This document shows, piece after piece, positions 33,724 to 41,149 of a stretch of 64,000 bases of DNA (within the stretch, counting starts at the first letter, position 1; every line of letters starts with the position of its first letter). The notes under the pieces were generated by a model. It saw only the letters and a list, made by a program, of their open reading frames with translations, did no database searches and was not told the origin of the DNA. A program made the position numbers and the translations under genes. Source of the stretch: Gillisia sp. Hel_I_86 (GTDB lineage: Bacteria; Bacteroidota; Bacteroidia; Flavobacteriales; Flavobacteriaceae); NCBI RefSeq assembly GCF_007827275.1, contig NZ_VISE01000001.1, positions 930,001-994,000 of the forward strand. Direction: 5' to 3'.

Positions 33724-33789
33724 TCTTTTTGAGCAAAAGACTGCAGTTATTTAAAAACTTCTTAAGAATGGTGTGGAATAAACAATTAT

Positions 33790-34345
33790 ATTGTATATCC
33801 GTTTTATGTACTATAGTTGTTTCGTCAGCCTGAGACCTGTGACAAAAAAAAATTATCCAGTGTAGGAAATTGACGTATGATGGTTCTTAGCATATTTATC
33901 GTTTTTAAGAACTTCTTTTTTGCAGTGTAGTGCTTCCCCAGCGTAAAATCTTCGAAGCCAAGGAGAAAATTTAGCTGGGGGAGCACGGTTCTAGTTATGC
34001 GGCAGCATAATTGGAAACACCTACAAAAAAGTGTCCTTTTTTTGGTTCCGTTTTTTTCGACAAACAAAAAAATGAACAATCATTAAAATTAATCAAAGCT
34101 TTATAGACCAAAGGGAGTGTTTTGCAAATTCTTGGAATTACCGCAATGAGAACAAAAAGCGCATTAAAAATGGCCAAGGAATTAGATGCTATAATTAGCT
34201 ATAAATCAGTAACTTATTAATTACGTCAATGGTAATTTATCTCAGGTTCTCAATTTACTATATTGATTATTAGTGCTATAAGATTCTGAAACAAGTTCAG
34301 AAAGACGTTATTTATTGTTTTATTATACTTTACGGATATATTATA
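33790..34345. repeat. Repeat-filled gap with 51-bp element and 250-bp structured element, copy 1
   Basis: After a TGTATATCCGTTTTATGTA motif shared with 24549, a 51-bp element runs from 33823 to 33875 (CGTCAGCCTGAGACC to AATTGACG). The structured element (33876-34123) follows and is listed separately. 34230-34330 resembles the end of the block at 24720-24845, with GATTCTGAAACAAGTTCAGA at 34282. A minus-strand frame over 33825-34079 is not considered a gene. Confidence 0.75.
33876..34123 (+). repeat. Candidate structured RNA / MITE-like element, copy 1
   Basis: Three potential hairpins occur in order. First, GTGCTTCCCCAGC (33930-33942) with GCTGGGGGAGCAC (33974-33986). Second, AGTTATGC (33993-34000) with GCATAATT (34005-34012). 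Third, GG-AA-ACAC (34013-34020) with GTGTCC (34031-34036), followed directly by seven T. Copy 2 (47887-48135) keeps all three although the arms differ at wobble positions (GGGGGAGCAC against GGGGAAGTAC; AGTTATGC against AATTATGC). The last hairpin plus T-run looks like an intrinsic terminator. No family is recognised. Confidence 0.6.
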
Positions 34346-34377
34346 TCTAAAAATAAATAAAACCCGATAAATATTGA

Positions 34378-35976
34378 CTACACAATAGGCCCTCCAGAAA
34401 GGATTTCCTTATTGGAGTTGTCTTCATATTTCTTAAAGTTCGTTTTAAACGAATTGGCAAGTTCCATTGCCTTGGCATCGTAAGCATCCTTATCGCTCCA
34501 AGTTTGTCTAGGATTCAATACTTCACTGGGAACATTTTCGCATTCCAACGGCATATGAAGGCCAAATATGGGATGTCGAGTAAATTCCACATCTGCCAAT
34601 TTACCGTCCAAAGCAGCTTCGATCATTGCCCTGGTATATTTTAACTTCATCCTGTTCCCTGTACCGTAAGCTCCACCGGTCCAACCAGTGTTTACCAACC
34701 ATACATTTACATCAGCTTCTTTCATTTTCGTGCTTAACATCTCGGCATATTCTGCTGGGTGCAACGGCATAAAAGGTGCGCCAAAACATGCAGAAAAGTT
34801 TGGTTGTGGCTCATCTACCCCAGCCTCGGTTCCTGCCACTTTCGCAGTATATCCACTCATAAAGTGATATGCCGCTTGGGCAGGAGTAAGTTTGCTTATT
34901 GGAGGCAATACCCCAAAGGCATCGGCAGTTAAGAAAAATATGTTCTTGGGATTTTTTCCTATAGAAGGTTTTGCTATATTTTTAATATGATTTAAAGGAT
35001 AACTCACACGAGTGTTAGGGGTAATAGACGTATTTCCAAAATCTACACTGCCATCTTCATTAAAGATCACATTTTCCAAGATCGCTCCGGGCTTAATGGC
35101 ATGAAATATATCCGGTTCATTTTCTTCTGAAAGGTTGATCACTTTTGCGTAACATCCACCTTCAAAATTGAAAATAGTGTTTTCTTTGGTCCATCCGTGC
35201 TCATCGTCTCCAATAAGCTTGCGCTTTGGATCTGCAGACAAGGTTGTTTTTCCCGTCCCTGAAAGTCCGAAGAAAACAGCGGTATCTCCATCTTCACCTA
35301 TATTTGCAGAACAATGCATGGGAAGGGTGTTCTTGTGTACAGGAAGAATAAAATTCAATGCTGAAAAAATTCCTTTTTTGATTTCCCCAGTATATCCACT
35401 ACCACCTATCAATGCGATTTTCTTTGTGAAATTTAAAATAGAAAAATTTCCTTGGCGCGTTCCATCCACTTCCGGATCGGCTTTAAAACCAGGCGCATTC
35501 ACTACGATCCAGTCTTCCTTAAAATTTTCCAGCTCAGCTTCTTCTGGTCTTAAAAACATATTGTATGCAAATAAATTGGACCAGGGATATTCGTTTATTA
35601 CACGAATATTTAAACGGTAGTTATCATCTGCACATATATAAGAGTCCCGTACATAAATTTCCTTTTCAGAAAGGTAATCTACTACCTTGTCGTACAACTT
35701 GTCAAATTTATCAGCGTCAAAGGGAATATTGATATCTCCCCACCAAACTTTCTCCTTGGTCTCTTCATCCTTTACCAAAAAGCGGTCTTTAGGGGATCTC
35801 CCGGTAAATTCTCCTGTGTTCACAGCTAAAGCGCCACTCGATGCCTCAACTCCTTGGTTATTGTCCAAAGTTATCTGATGTAATTTTTCTGGAGATAGTT
35901 GATAGTGAGCAGTAGCGTTAATAATTCCGTATTTGTCTAACGATAACGATTTCGTAATTTGCTTGTTTGCCAACAT
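34378..35976 (-). CDS. pckA: Phosphoenolpyruvate carboxykinase (ATP)
   Basis: The 532-residue enzyme converts oxaloacetate and ATP to phosphoenolpyruvate at the start of gluconeogenesis. The ATP-type signature LIGDDEHGW and the P-loop FFGLSGTGKTTLSADPKRK occur at about 245-275, with HCSANIGEDGD (catalytic metal/substrate site) just before. VNTGEFTGRSPKDRF near 50-65 binds oxaloacetate. The start ATG at 35976 gives the usual N-terminus and length. The gene stands alone between a repeat-filled gap and the DUF423 gene. Confidence 0.97.
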   Translation of the reverse strand: MLANKQITKSLSLDKYGIINATAHYQLSPEKLHQITLDNNQGVEASSGALAVNTGEFTGRSPKDRFLVKDEETKEKVWWGDINIPFDADKFDKLYDKVVDYLSEKEIYVRDSYICADDNYRLNIRVINEYPWSNLFAYNMFLRPEEAELENFKEDWIVVNAPGFKADPEVDGTRQGNFSILNFTKKIALIGGSGYTGEIKKGIFSALNFILPVHKNTLPMHCSANIGEDGDTAVFFGLSGTGKTTLSADPKRKLIGDDEHGWTKENTIFNFEGGCYAKVINLSEENEPDIFHAIKPGAILENVIFNEDGSVDFGNTSITPNTRVSYPLNHIKNIAKPSIGKNPKNIFFLTADAFGVLPPISKLTPAQAAYHFMSGYTAKVAGTEAGVDEPQPNFSACFGAPFMPLHPAEYAEMLSTKMKEADVNVWLVNTGWTGGAYGTGNRMKLKYTRAMIEAALDGKLADVEFTRHPIFGLHMPLECENVPSEVLNPRQTWSDKDAYDAKAMELANSFKTNFKKYEDNSNKEILSGGPIV

Positions 35977-36054
35977 AAAAGTTTAGGTTGTGTGTTTGTT
36001 TAGGCATACAAAAGTAAATAAACTTAAACTGTTAGCTAGAAAAAAACCACTAAT

Positions 36055-36444
36055 TTATTTCTTTTTTAACTTTATAAAATGAACCAAGAGCCATGCCCAG
36101 GCTATAATTAACAAACTGCCGCCCAAAGGCGTAGCCAAGGCGATTACTTTAAAATCCATGCTGGTCAAGGCATTTGTAGCCAATAAATAAATAGATCCGC
36201 TAAACAAAATCACTCCAAAAATCAGCAAGTAAAAGATCCCGGTTGAAAGTTTCTGTCCAGAGGATATTAGTAGCCCCAAAATCAGCAATAAAAAAGAATG
36301 ATAGATCTGGTATTTTATTCCTGTTTCCAACGAAATAAAGGAGTCTGGTGATAATAATGGTTTTAGTCCGTGAGCTCCAAAGGCGCCAATTACTATTCCC
36401 AAAAGCCCAAAAACAAACCCGGCAATATAATATTTTCTCTCCAT
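36055..36444 (-). CDS. DUF423 inner-membrane protein
   Basis: The 129-residue protein has four hydrophobic helices and the DUF423 pattern: IVIGAFGAHGLKPLLSPD in the first third, GIKYQIYHSFLLL, and ATPLGGSLLIIAWAWL at the end. It matches the length of E. coli YgdD. Function is not known. It is divergent from the saccharopine-dehydrogenase-like gene. Confidence 0.9.
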   Translation of the reverse strand: MERKYYIAGFVFGLLGIVIGAFGAHGLKPLLSPDSFISLETGIKYQIYHSFLLLILGLLISSGQKLSTGIFYLLIFGVILFSGSIYLLATNALTSMDFKVIALATPLGGSLLIIAWAWLLVHFIKLKKK

Positions 36445-36519
36445 GCTATAGTTTTATTAGTCTAAACATTTAAGTACTTTCGTCCCTTAAGTTTACAAAA
36501 CTAATTAAGAAAATTCAAT

Positions 36520-37893
36520 ATGCGACAAATATTAATAATTGGTGCCGGCAAATCCACTTCGGTATTAATTTCCTACTTGCTTAATAAATCTGAAACAGAA
36601 AACTTGTTCCTTACCATCGGGGACCTGGATATAGAGCACGCAAAAAAACTCAGCCAGAATCACGAAAGATGCAAAGCTATTGTATTGAATGTTTTCAATA
36701 AAGAAAGTCGGGAATCGGCAATTAAGGATGCCGATATCGTAATTTCCATGTTGCCAGCAAGATTTCATATAGAGGCAGCCAAAGATTGTATTAAATACAA
36801 AAAATCATTGGTTACCGCTTCTTATGTAAGCAAGGAGATGAAAGCACTGGATCAAAAAGTGAAAGAAAACGGCTTGGTCTTTATGAACGAGATTGGGGTG
36901 GATCCTGGGATAGATCATATGAGTGCCATGAAGGTAATAGACAGCATTCGCGATAAAGGCGGGAAAATGATCCTTTTTGAATCTTTTACCGGCGGATTGG
37001 TAGCTCCGGAAAGTGATACCAACCTTTGGAACTATAAATTCACTTGGAACCCAAGAAATGTTGTGGTAGCTGGCCAAGGTGGCGTAGCTGAATTTATCCA
37101 AGAAGGAAAATACAAATATATCCCGTACCATCGTTTGTTCCGAAGAACAGAATTCTTGGAAGTGGAAGGTCATGGAAAATTTGAAGGATATGCCAACAGG
37201 AACTCTTTGGACTACCGAAGCATTTATGGCTTGGAAGATATTCTCACACTTTATAGGGGAACTATAAGACGGGTTGGGTTTAGCAAGGCTTGGAACATGT
37301 TTGTTCAGCTAGGTCTAACAGATGATACTTATACCATGCAGGACACTACGAATATGAGCTACAGGGACTTTATCAATTCATTTTTACCCTATTCTACAAC
37401 AGATAGCGTGGAGCTAAAACTAAGGCATAACTTGAAAATAGACCAAGATGATATTATGTGGGAGAAATTGGTAGAATTAGACCTTTTCAACAAAGACAAA
37501 AAAATAGGATTAGAAAATGCTACTCCGGCCCAAGCGCTTCAAAAAATATTATCAGATAAATGGACACTTGCAGAAGATGACAAAGACATGATCGTGATGT
37601 ACCATAAATTTGGATATGAAATTAATGGAGAGAAAAAGCAGATAGATTCTACCATGGTGTTAATTGGGGACGATCAAACACATACTGCTATGGCTAAAAC
37701 AGTAGGCTTGCCAGTTGCAATAGCAACCTTGGCAATTTTGAATAAAAAAATAACCACTCCAGGGGTTCAAATACCAATTACCAAAGAAGTGTACACCCCT
37801 ATATTAGAGGAGTTGGAATCTCATGGAATTGCCTTTAAAGAAAAGGAAACAACATATTTAGGCTATAATCCGTTTGGAGGAGTTGGGAATTGA
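36520..37893 (+). CDS. Saccharopine dehydrogenase-like protein
   Basis: The 457-residue protein begins with a Rossmann fold (ILIIGAGKSTSVLISYLL) and has MLPARFHIEAAKDCIKYKK and the NEIGVDPGIDHMSA segment of saccharopine reductases/dehydrogenases, with a C-terminal domain ending in YLGYNPFGG. This is the family that links lysine and 2-aminoadipate semialdehyde or acts in related amino-acid steps. Lysine metabolism is inferred from family and from an Lrp/AsnC regulator gene directly downstream (47-bp gap). TACTTTCG upstream (36474-36481) is close to the -7 consensus. Confidence 0.88.
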   Translation: MRQILIIGAGKSTSVLISYLLNKSETENLFLTIGDLDIEHAKKLSQNHERCKAIVLNVFNKESRESAIKDADIVISMLPARFHIEAAKDCIKYKKSLVTASYVSKEMKALDQKVKENGLVFMNEIGVDPGIDHMSAMKVIDSIRDKGGKMILFESFTGGLVAPESDTNLWNYKFTWNPRNVVVAGQGGVAEFIQEGKYKYIPYHRLFRRTEFLEVEGHGKFEGYANRNSLDYRSIYGLEDILTLYRGTIRRVGFSKAWNMFVQLGLTDDTYTMQDTTNMSYRDFINSFLPYSTTDSVELKLRHNLKIDQDDIMWEKLVELDLFNKDKKIGLENATPAQALQKILSDKWTLAEDDKDMIVMYHKFGYEINGEKKQIDSTMVLIGDDQTHTAMAKTVGLPVAIATLAILNKKITTPGVQIPITKEVYTPILEELESHGIAFKEKETTYLGYNPFGGVGN

Positions 37894-37940
37894 TTAAAAT
37901 AGCAGTAAATTTTAAGCCCCAAACTTAACAACCTAACCAA

Positions 37941-38411
37941 ATGAAATATGTAGATGACCAGGTTACCATTGATGGTATAGACAAGACCATCCTTAACTAT
38001 CTCATGGAAGATGCGCGAAAGCCTATACTGGAAATTGCCAGAAGTATTGGTATAAGTGGTGCTGCCATCCATCAAAGATTGAGAAAACTAGAAAAAGCCG
38101 GATTAATAGAAGGCTCAAAACTCATGATCAACCCACGGGTTTTAGGCTATAAAACTTTGGCCTTTGTGGGTGTTTATTTGGACAAGGCCGTGAGCAATCC
38201 TCAAGCTGTAAAAAGGCTGAGTGAGATTCCCGAAGTATTGGAATGCCACTATACAACAGGAAACTGGTCTATCTTTTTAAAGATCCTCTGTAGGGACAAT
38301 GAGCACCTTATGAATGTTCTCAACAAGAATATACAGGCTATTGATGGAGTCTCAAGGACAGAAACCTTTATTTCCCTGGATCAGCAAATAAAAAGGCAGA
38401 TAAAAGTGTAG
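37941..38411 (+). CDS. Lrp/AsnC family transcriptional regulator
   Basis: The 156-residue protein has an N-terminal winged helix (about 8-65: ILNYLMEDARKPILEIARS, then GAAIHQRLRKLEKAGLI) and a C-terminal RAM/AsnC ligand-binding domain (EVLECHYTTGNWSIFLKI). These regulators sense amino acids. Its neighbour upstream is the saccharopine-dehydrogenase-like gene, which it may control. A hairpin is found 165 bases past its stop. Confidence 0.92.
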   Translation: MKYVDDQVTIDGIDKTILNYLMEDARKPILEIARSIGISGAAIHQRLRKLEKAGLIEGSKLMINPRVLGYKTLAFVGVYLDKAVSNPQAVKRLSEIPEVLECHYTTGNWSIFLKILCRDNEHLMNVLNKNIQAIDGVSRTETFISLDQQIKRQIKV

Positions 38412-38702
38412 TTCCTATCTTTAGGAATACATAAAAAATGAATTTGTCTCCCTGAGCCCTTCGAATATCGCTCAGGATAAACTAAAGTCGATAGGCCTTA
38501 AAAAACATCTCGACTCCGCTCGATGGGACATTTGATAGAATGTCGGTAGAAAATAGAAATACCCCCTAAATTAAATAAAAGCGGCGTTGTAATTTACAAG
38601 GCCTCTTTTATATTAAAATATTTAAACCTTATCCTGCACTTGAGCAAGAATATAAAACGAATTTAAAGAGATGCTGAAACAAGTTCAGCATGACGAAAAA
38701 CC
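38412..38702. repeat. Intergenic repeats between lrp-like and zinc peptidase genes
   Basis: This gap has a CCCTGAGCCCTTCGAATATC/GCTCAGG segment and ATCTCGACTCCGCTCGATGG, short repeats often dispersed in flavobacteria, a terminator-like hairpin at 38577-38611, and at 38670-38695 a copy of the palindrome GATGCTGAAACAAGTTCAGC (continuing ATGACG). Both genes that flank it end here. Confidence 0.65.
38577..38611 (+). terminator. Terminator-like hairpin
   Basis: AAAAGCGGCGTTGTAA and TTACAAGGCCTCTTTT pair with two small bulges. The T-run and the position between two convergent genes support a terminator. Confidence 0.5.
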
Positions 38703-39389
38703 TTAATCCCTGCCCAAGTAAATACTCACGAAATAAAGCAAGGTTGCCAAAGATCCAATAGCTGCTACCACATAGGTTCTCGCTGCCCACTTTAAAGAAT
38801 CTTCTGCTGCATCATGTTCTGCTGCAGTAAGCATATTTTCACTTTCCAACCATACCAAAGCCCTCTTACTTGCATCATATTCCACAGGCAAAGTTACAAA
38901 ACTAAACAAAGTTCCCATCCCAAAAAGGATGATCCCAACTAACAACACGGTACTTCCCAATGCTGTGGTCCCCATTAAAACCAGACCTCCCAGGATCACC
39001 CATGTAGAAAGTTTAGACGCTACGCTTACTACGGGTACAAGCTGGCTGCGCATTCCCAGCCAACTATATGCCTGTGCGTGTTGTACAGCATGTCCACATT
39101 CATGTGCTGCGACGGCAGCAGCAGCGGCGTTTCGTTGCGTATAAACACCTTCGCTTAAATTCACCGTTTTCTTCTGTGGGTTGTAATGGTCCGATAACAT
39201 TCCAGGTGTTGAAATTACTTTCACATCGGTTATCCCATTATCATAAAGCATTTTTTCAGCAATCTCTTTCCCACTCATTCCATTTTGGAGATGAACTTTA
39301 GAGTATTTTTTGAATTTGCTTTTTAATTTATTGCTTACATATAAACTCACAATAAATATGAGCCCGGCAATTATATAGTATCCAATCAT
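38703..39389 (-). CDS. Neutral zinc metallopeptidase of the YugP type
   Basis: The 228-residue membrane protein has an N-terminal helix (YYIIAGLIFIVSLYVS), a conserved substrate/metal segment with HYNPQKKTVNLSEGVY, the zinc site AAHECGHAVQHAQAY (HExxH), and three hydrophobic helices later on. These match the Zn-dependent protease family of Bacillus YugP (PF04298). The substrate is unknown. It is a single gene, convergent with the region of lrp. Confidence 0.92.
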   Translation of the reverse strand: MIGYYIIAGLIFIVSLYVSNKLKSKFKKYSKVHLQNGMSGKEIAEKMLYDNGITDVKVISTPGMLSDHYNPQKKTVNLSEGVYTQRNAAAAAVAAHECGHAVQHAQAYSWLGMRSQLVPVVSVASKLSTWVILGGLVLMGTTALGSTVLLVGIILFGMGTLFSFVTLPVEYDASKRALVWLESENMLTAAEHDAAEDSLKWAARTYVVAAIGSLATLLYFVSIYLGRD

Positions 39390-39586
39390 TTCTTTTTTAT
39401 TTGATGTTTTTACATTTCAAATATAACAAAAACCCAGCCATTTTTATCTGTGTCAGTTCTGCATCCAAATTGGCAAAAAACCTTTTGTTATAGGCTTCAG
39501 CAAGCACACACACTTAAAATTATCCTAAATATTAAAGCATACTTACAATAGGACGCTAGAGATTCCTTTCAATTTAAGATATTGTC

Positions 39587-39594
39587 TATATTTG
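39587..39594 (+). promoter_or_regulatory. -7 promoter box (TATATTTG) for pyrH-frr
   Basis: TATATTTG matches TAnnTTTG exactly and lies 23 bases ahead of the ATG at 39618. Because it falls inside the longer frame from 39582, it supports the downstream start. Confidence 0.6.
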
Positions 39595-39617
39595 CAGCAT
39601 TCATCTATAAACAGTTT

Positions 39618-40334
39618 ATGCAATACAAAAGAATTCTTCTTAAATTATCGGGCGAAGCATTAATGGGCGACAGACAATACGGGATAGATCCTGATCGTTT
39701 GGCCGAATATGCACAAGAAATAAAAACGGTCATAGAAAAAGGTGTGGAGGTTGCTATTGTTATAGGAGGTGGAAATATTTTTAGAGGTGTGGCCGGTGCA
39801 AGCAAAGGAATGGACAGAGTACAAGGAGACCACATGGGGATGCTTGCCACTGTAATTAATGGGCTAGCGCTTCAAGGATCGTTGGAAGATGCGGGAATAC
39901 AAACACGTTTGCAATCTGCCATCCAAATAAACGAAGTAGCAGAACCTTTTATTAGACGAAGAGCAATTCGTCACCTGGAAAAAGGGCGTGTTGTTATTTT
40001 TGGGGGAGGGACAGGAAATCCATATTTTACCACAGATTCTGCTGCAGTTCTTAGAGCAATCGAAATCCATGCAGATGTGATTTTGAAGGGAACACGAGTA
40101 GATGGTATTTATACCGCAGATCCTGAAAAAGATAAGAAGGCTACAAAATTCGATTTTATATCTTTCGATGATGTAATTCGTAAAGGCTTAAAAGTGATGG
40201 ACACCACAGCATTTACCCTTAGCCAGGAGAATGAACTGCCAATCATTGTGTTCGATATGAACAATAAAGGGAACCTGTTAAAAGTAGTGACCGGCGAAAA
40301 TATTGGAACTAAAGTAAATTTACAAGAAGATTGA
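39618..40334 (+). CDS. pyrH: UMP kinase
   Basis: The 238-residue enzyme phosphorylates UMP to [17 protein letters not shown] at the N-terminus, [10 protein letters not shown] near 57-66, the [15 protein letters not shown] segment and [13 protein letters not shown] are the conserved blocks of bacterial UMP kinases. ATG 39618 was selected because homologues begin with this short lead to [11 protein letters not shown] and because a promoter box sits just upstream. frr follows, the common order in bacteria, with an interval of about 130 bp that holds a two-hairpin repeat. Confidence 0.96.
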   Translation: MQYKRILLKLSGEALMGDRQYGIDPDRLAEYAQEIKTVIEKGVEVAIVIGGGNIFRGVAGASKGMDRVQGDHMGMLATVINGLALQGSLEDAGIQTRLQSAIQINEVAEPFIRRRAIRHLEKGRVVIFGGGTGNPYFTTDSAAVLRAIEIHADVILKGTRVDGIYTADPEKDKKATKFDFISFDDVIRKGLKVMDTTAFTLSQENELPIIVFDMNNKGNLLKVVTGENIGTKVNLQED

Positions 40335-40412
40335 ATGAAATAATCAAACTTTTTAGGAAGGTACCGTTGCCAAGGATTCAAGGCATAAAGTTTGAACACT
40401 AATTTTAAAAAT

Positions 40413-40454
40413 CGAGACAAACCTTAAGGAATTAACCCCTCACTGAGGGATTAA
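40413..40454 (+). repeat. Two-hairpin repeat, copy 2
   Basis: The sequence CGAGACAAACCTTAAGGAAT is a degraded first hairpin, followed by CCCCTCACTGAGGG, a well-formed second hairpin, then ATTAA. It lies 12 bases ahead of the frr start codon and in the pyrH-frr interval. Confidence 0.65.
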
Positions 40455-40466
40455 AGTTTTAACAAT

Positions 40467-41021
40467 ATGAACGAAGATTTAAATTTTATTCTGGAAAGTA
40501 CAGAAGAGAACATGCACAATGCACTTAAGCATTTGGAAAAACAATTGCTTAATATTCGTGCCGGGAAAGCAACCCCATCTATGCTTGGGAGTGTAATGGT
40601 AGAATATTATGGTAGTATGACTCCTTTGGCACAAGTTGCAAACATCAACACACCGGATGCCAGAACACTTACCATACAGCCATATGAAAAGAATACCATC
40701 CCAAACATCGAAAAAGGGATCATGTATGCCAATCTTGGTTTTAATCCTATGAACAATGGGGAAAGTGTAATAATTAGCGTTCCTCCTTTAACTGAAGAGC
40801 GACGTAAAGAACTGGTAAAACAAGCAAAAGCTGAAGCAGAGGAAGCTAAGATTGGGATTAGAAACGACAGAAAAGTCGCCAATAACGATATCAAGAAATT
40901 GGAGATCTCTGAAGATGAGTCTAAAATTGCGGAAGAAAATATTCAGACCTTAACAGATACCCATATTAAAAAAGTAGATGCTATTTTAGAGGTTAAAGAA
41001 AAAGAAATCATGACCATCTAA
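40467..41021 (+). CDS. frr: Ribosome recycling factor
   Basis: The 184-residue protein separates ribosomal subunits after termination with EF-G. Sequence shows the two-domain RRF pattern: LLNIRAGKATPSML in the first helix, VEYYGSMTPLAQVANI in the hinge/domain II, RKELVKQAKAEAEEAKIGIRN and the C-terminal helix ending LEVKEKEIMTI. Standard length. Its terminator is a large hairpin at 41049-41119. Confidence 0.97.
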   Translation: MNEDLNFILESTEENMHNALKHLEKQLLNIRAGKATPSMLGSVMVEYYGSMTPLAQVANINTPDARTLTIQPYEKNTIPNIEKGIMYANLGFNPMNNGESVIISVPPLTEERRKELVKQAKAEAEEAKIGIRNDRKVANNDIKKLEISEDESKIAEENIQTLTDTHIKKVDAILEVKEKEIMTI

Positions 41022-41048
41022 ACCTAAGATTCTTTTAAAACATATCCT

Positions 41049-41119
41049 AATCGGCTTTAGAATATTATATTTGGTTCAACCAAAGTATTATAACTATTTT
41101 AAAGCCGATTTTTTTTTTA
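41049..41119 (+). terminator. Terminator after frr
   Basis: AATCGGCTTTA and TAAAGCCGATT form the outer arms with a T-run of at least nine after them. An inner palindrome (TTTGGTTCAACCAAA) lies in the loop. Confidence 0.85.
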
Positions 41120-41149
41120 AGTCTTTTACTTGGAGGAATTAATGAATGT

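Noticed and set aside
33825-34079. Minus-strand open frame of 84 codons in the repeat-filled gap
   Set aside because: It runs through the 51-bp element and the structured element; its copy at 47.9 kb is not open in the same way, and it has no promoter or conserved protein pattern that I can recognise.
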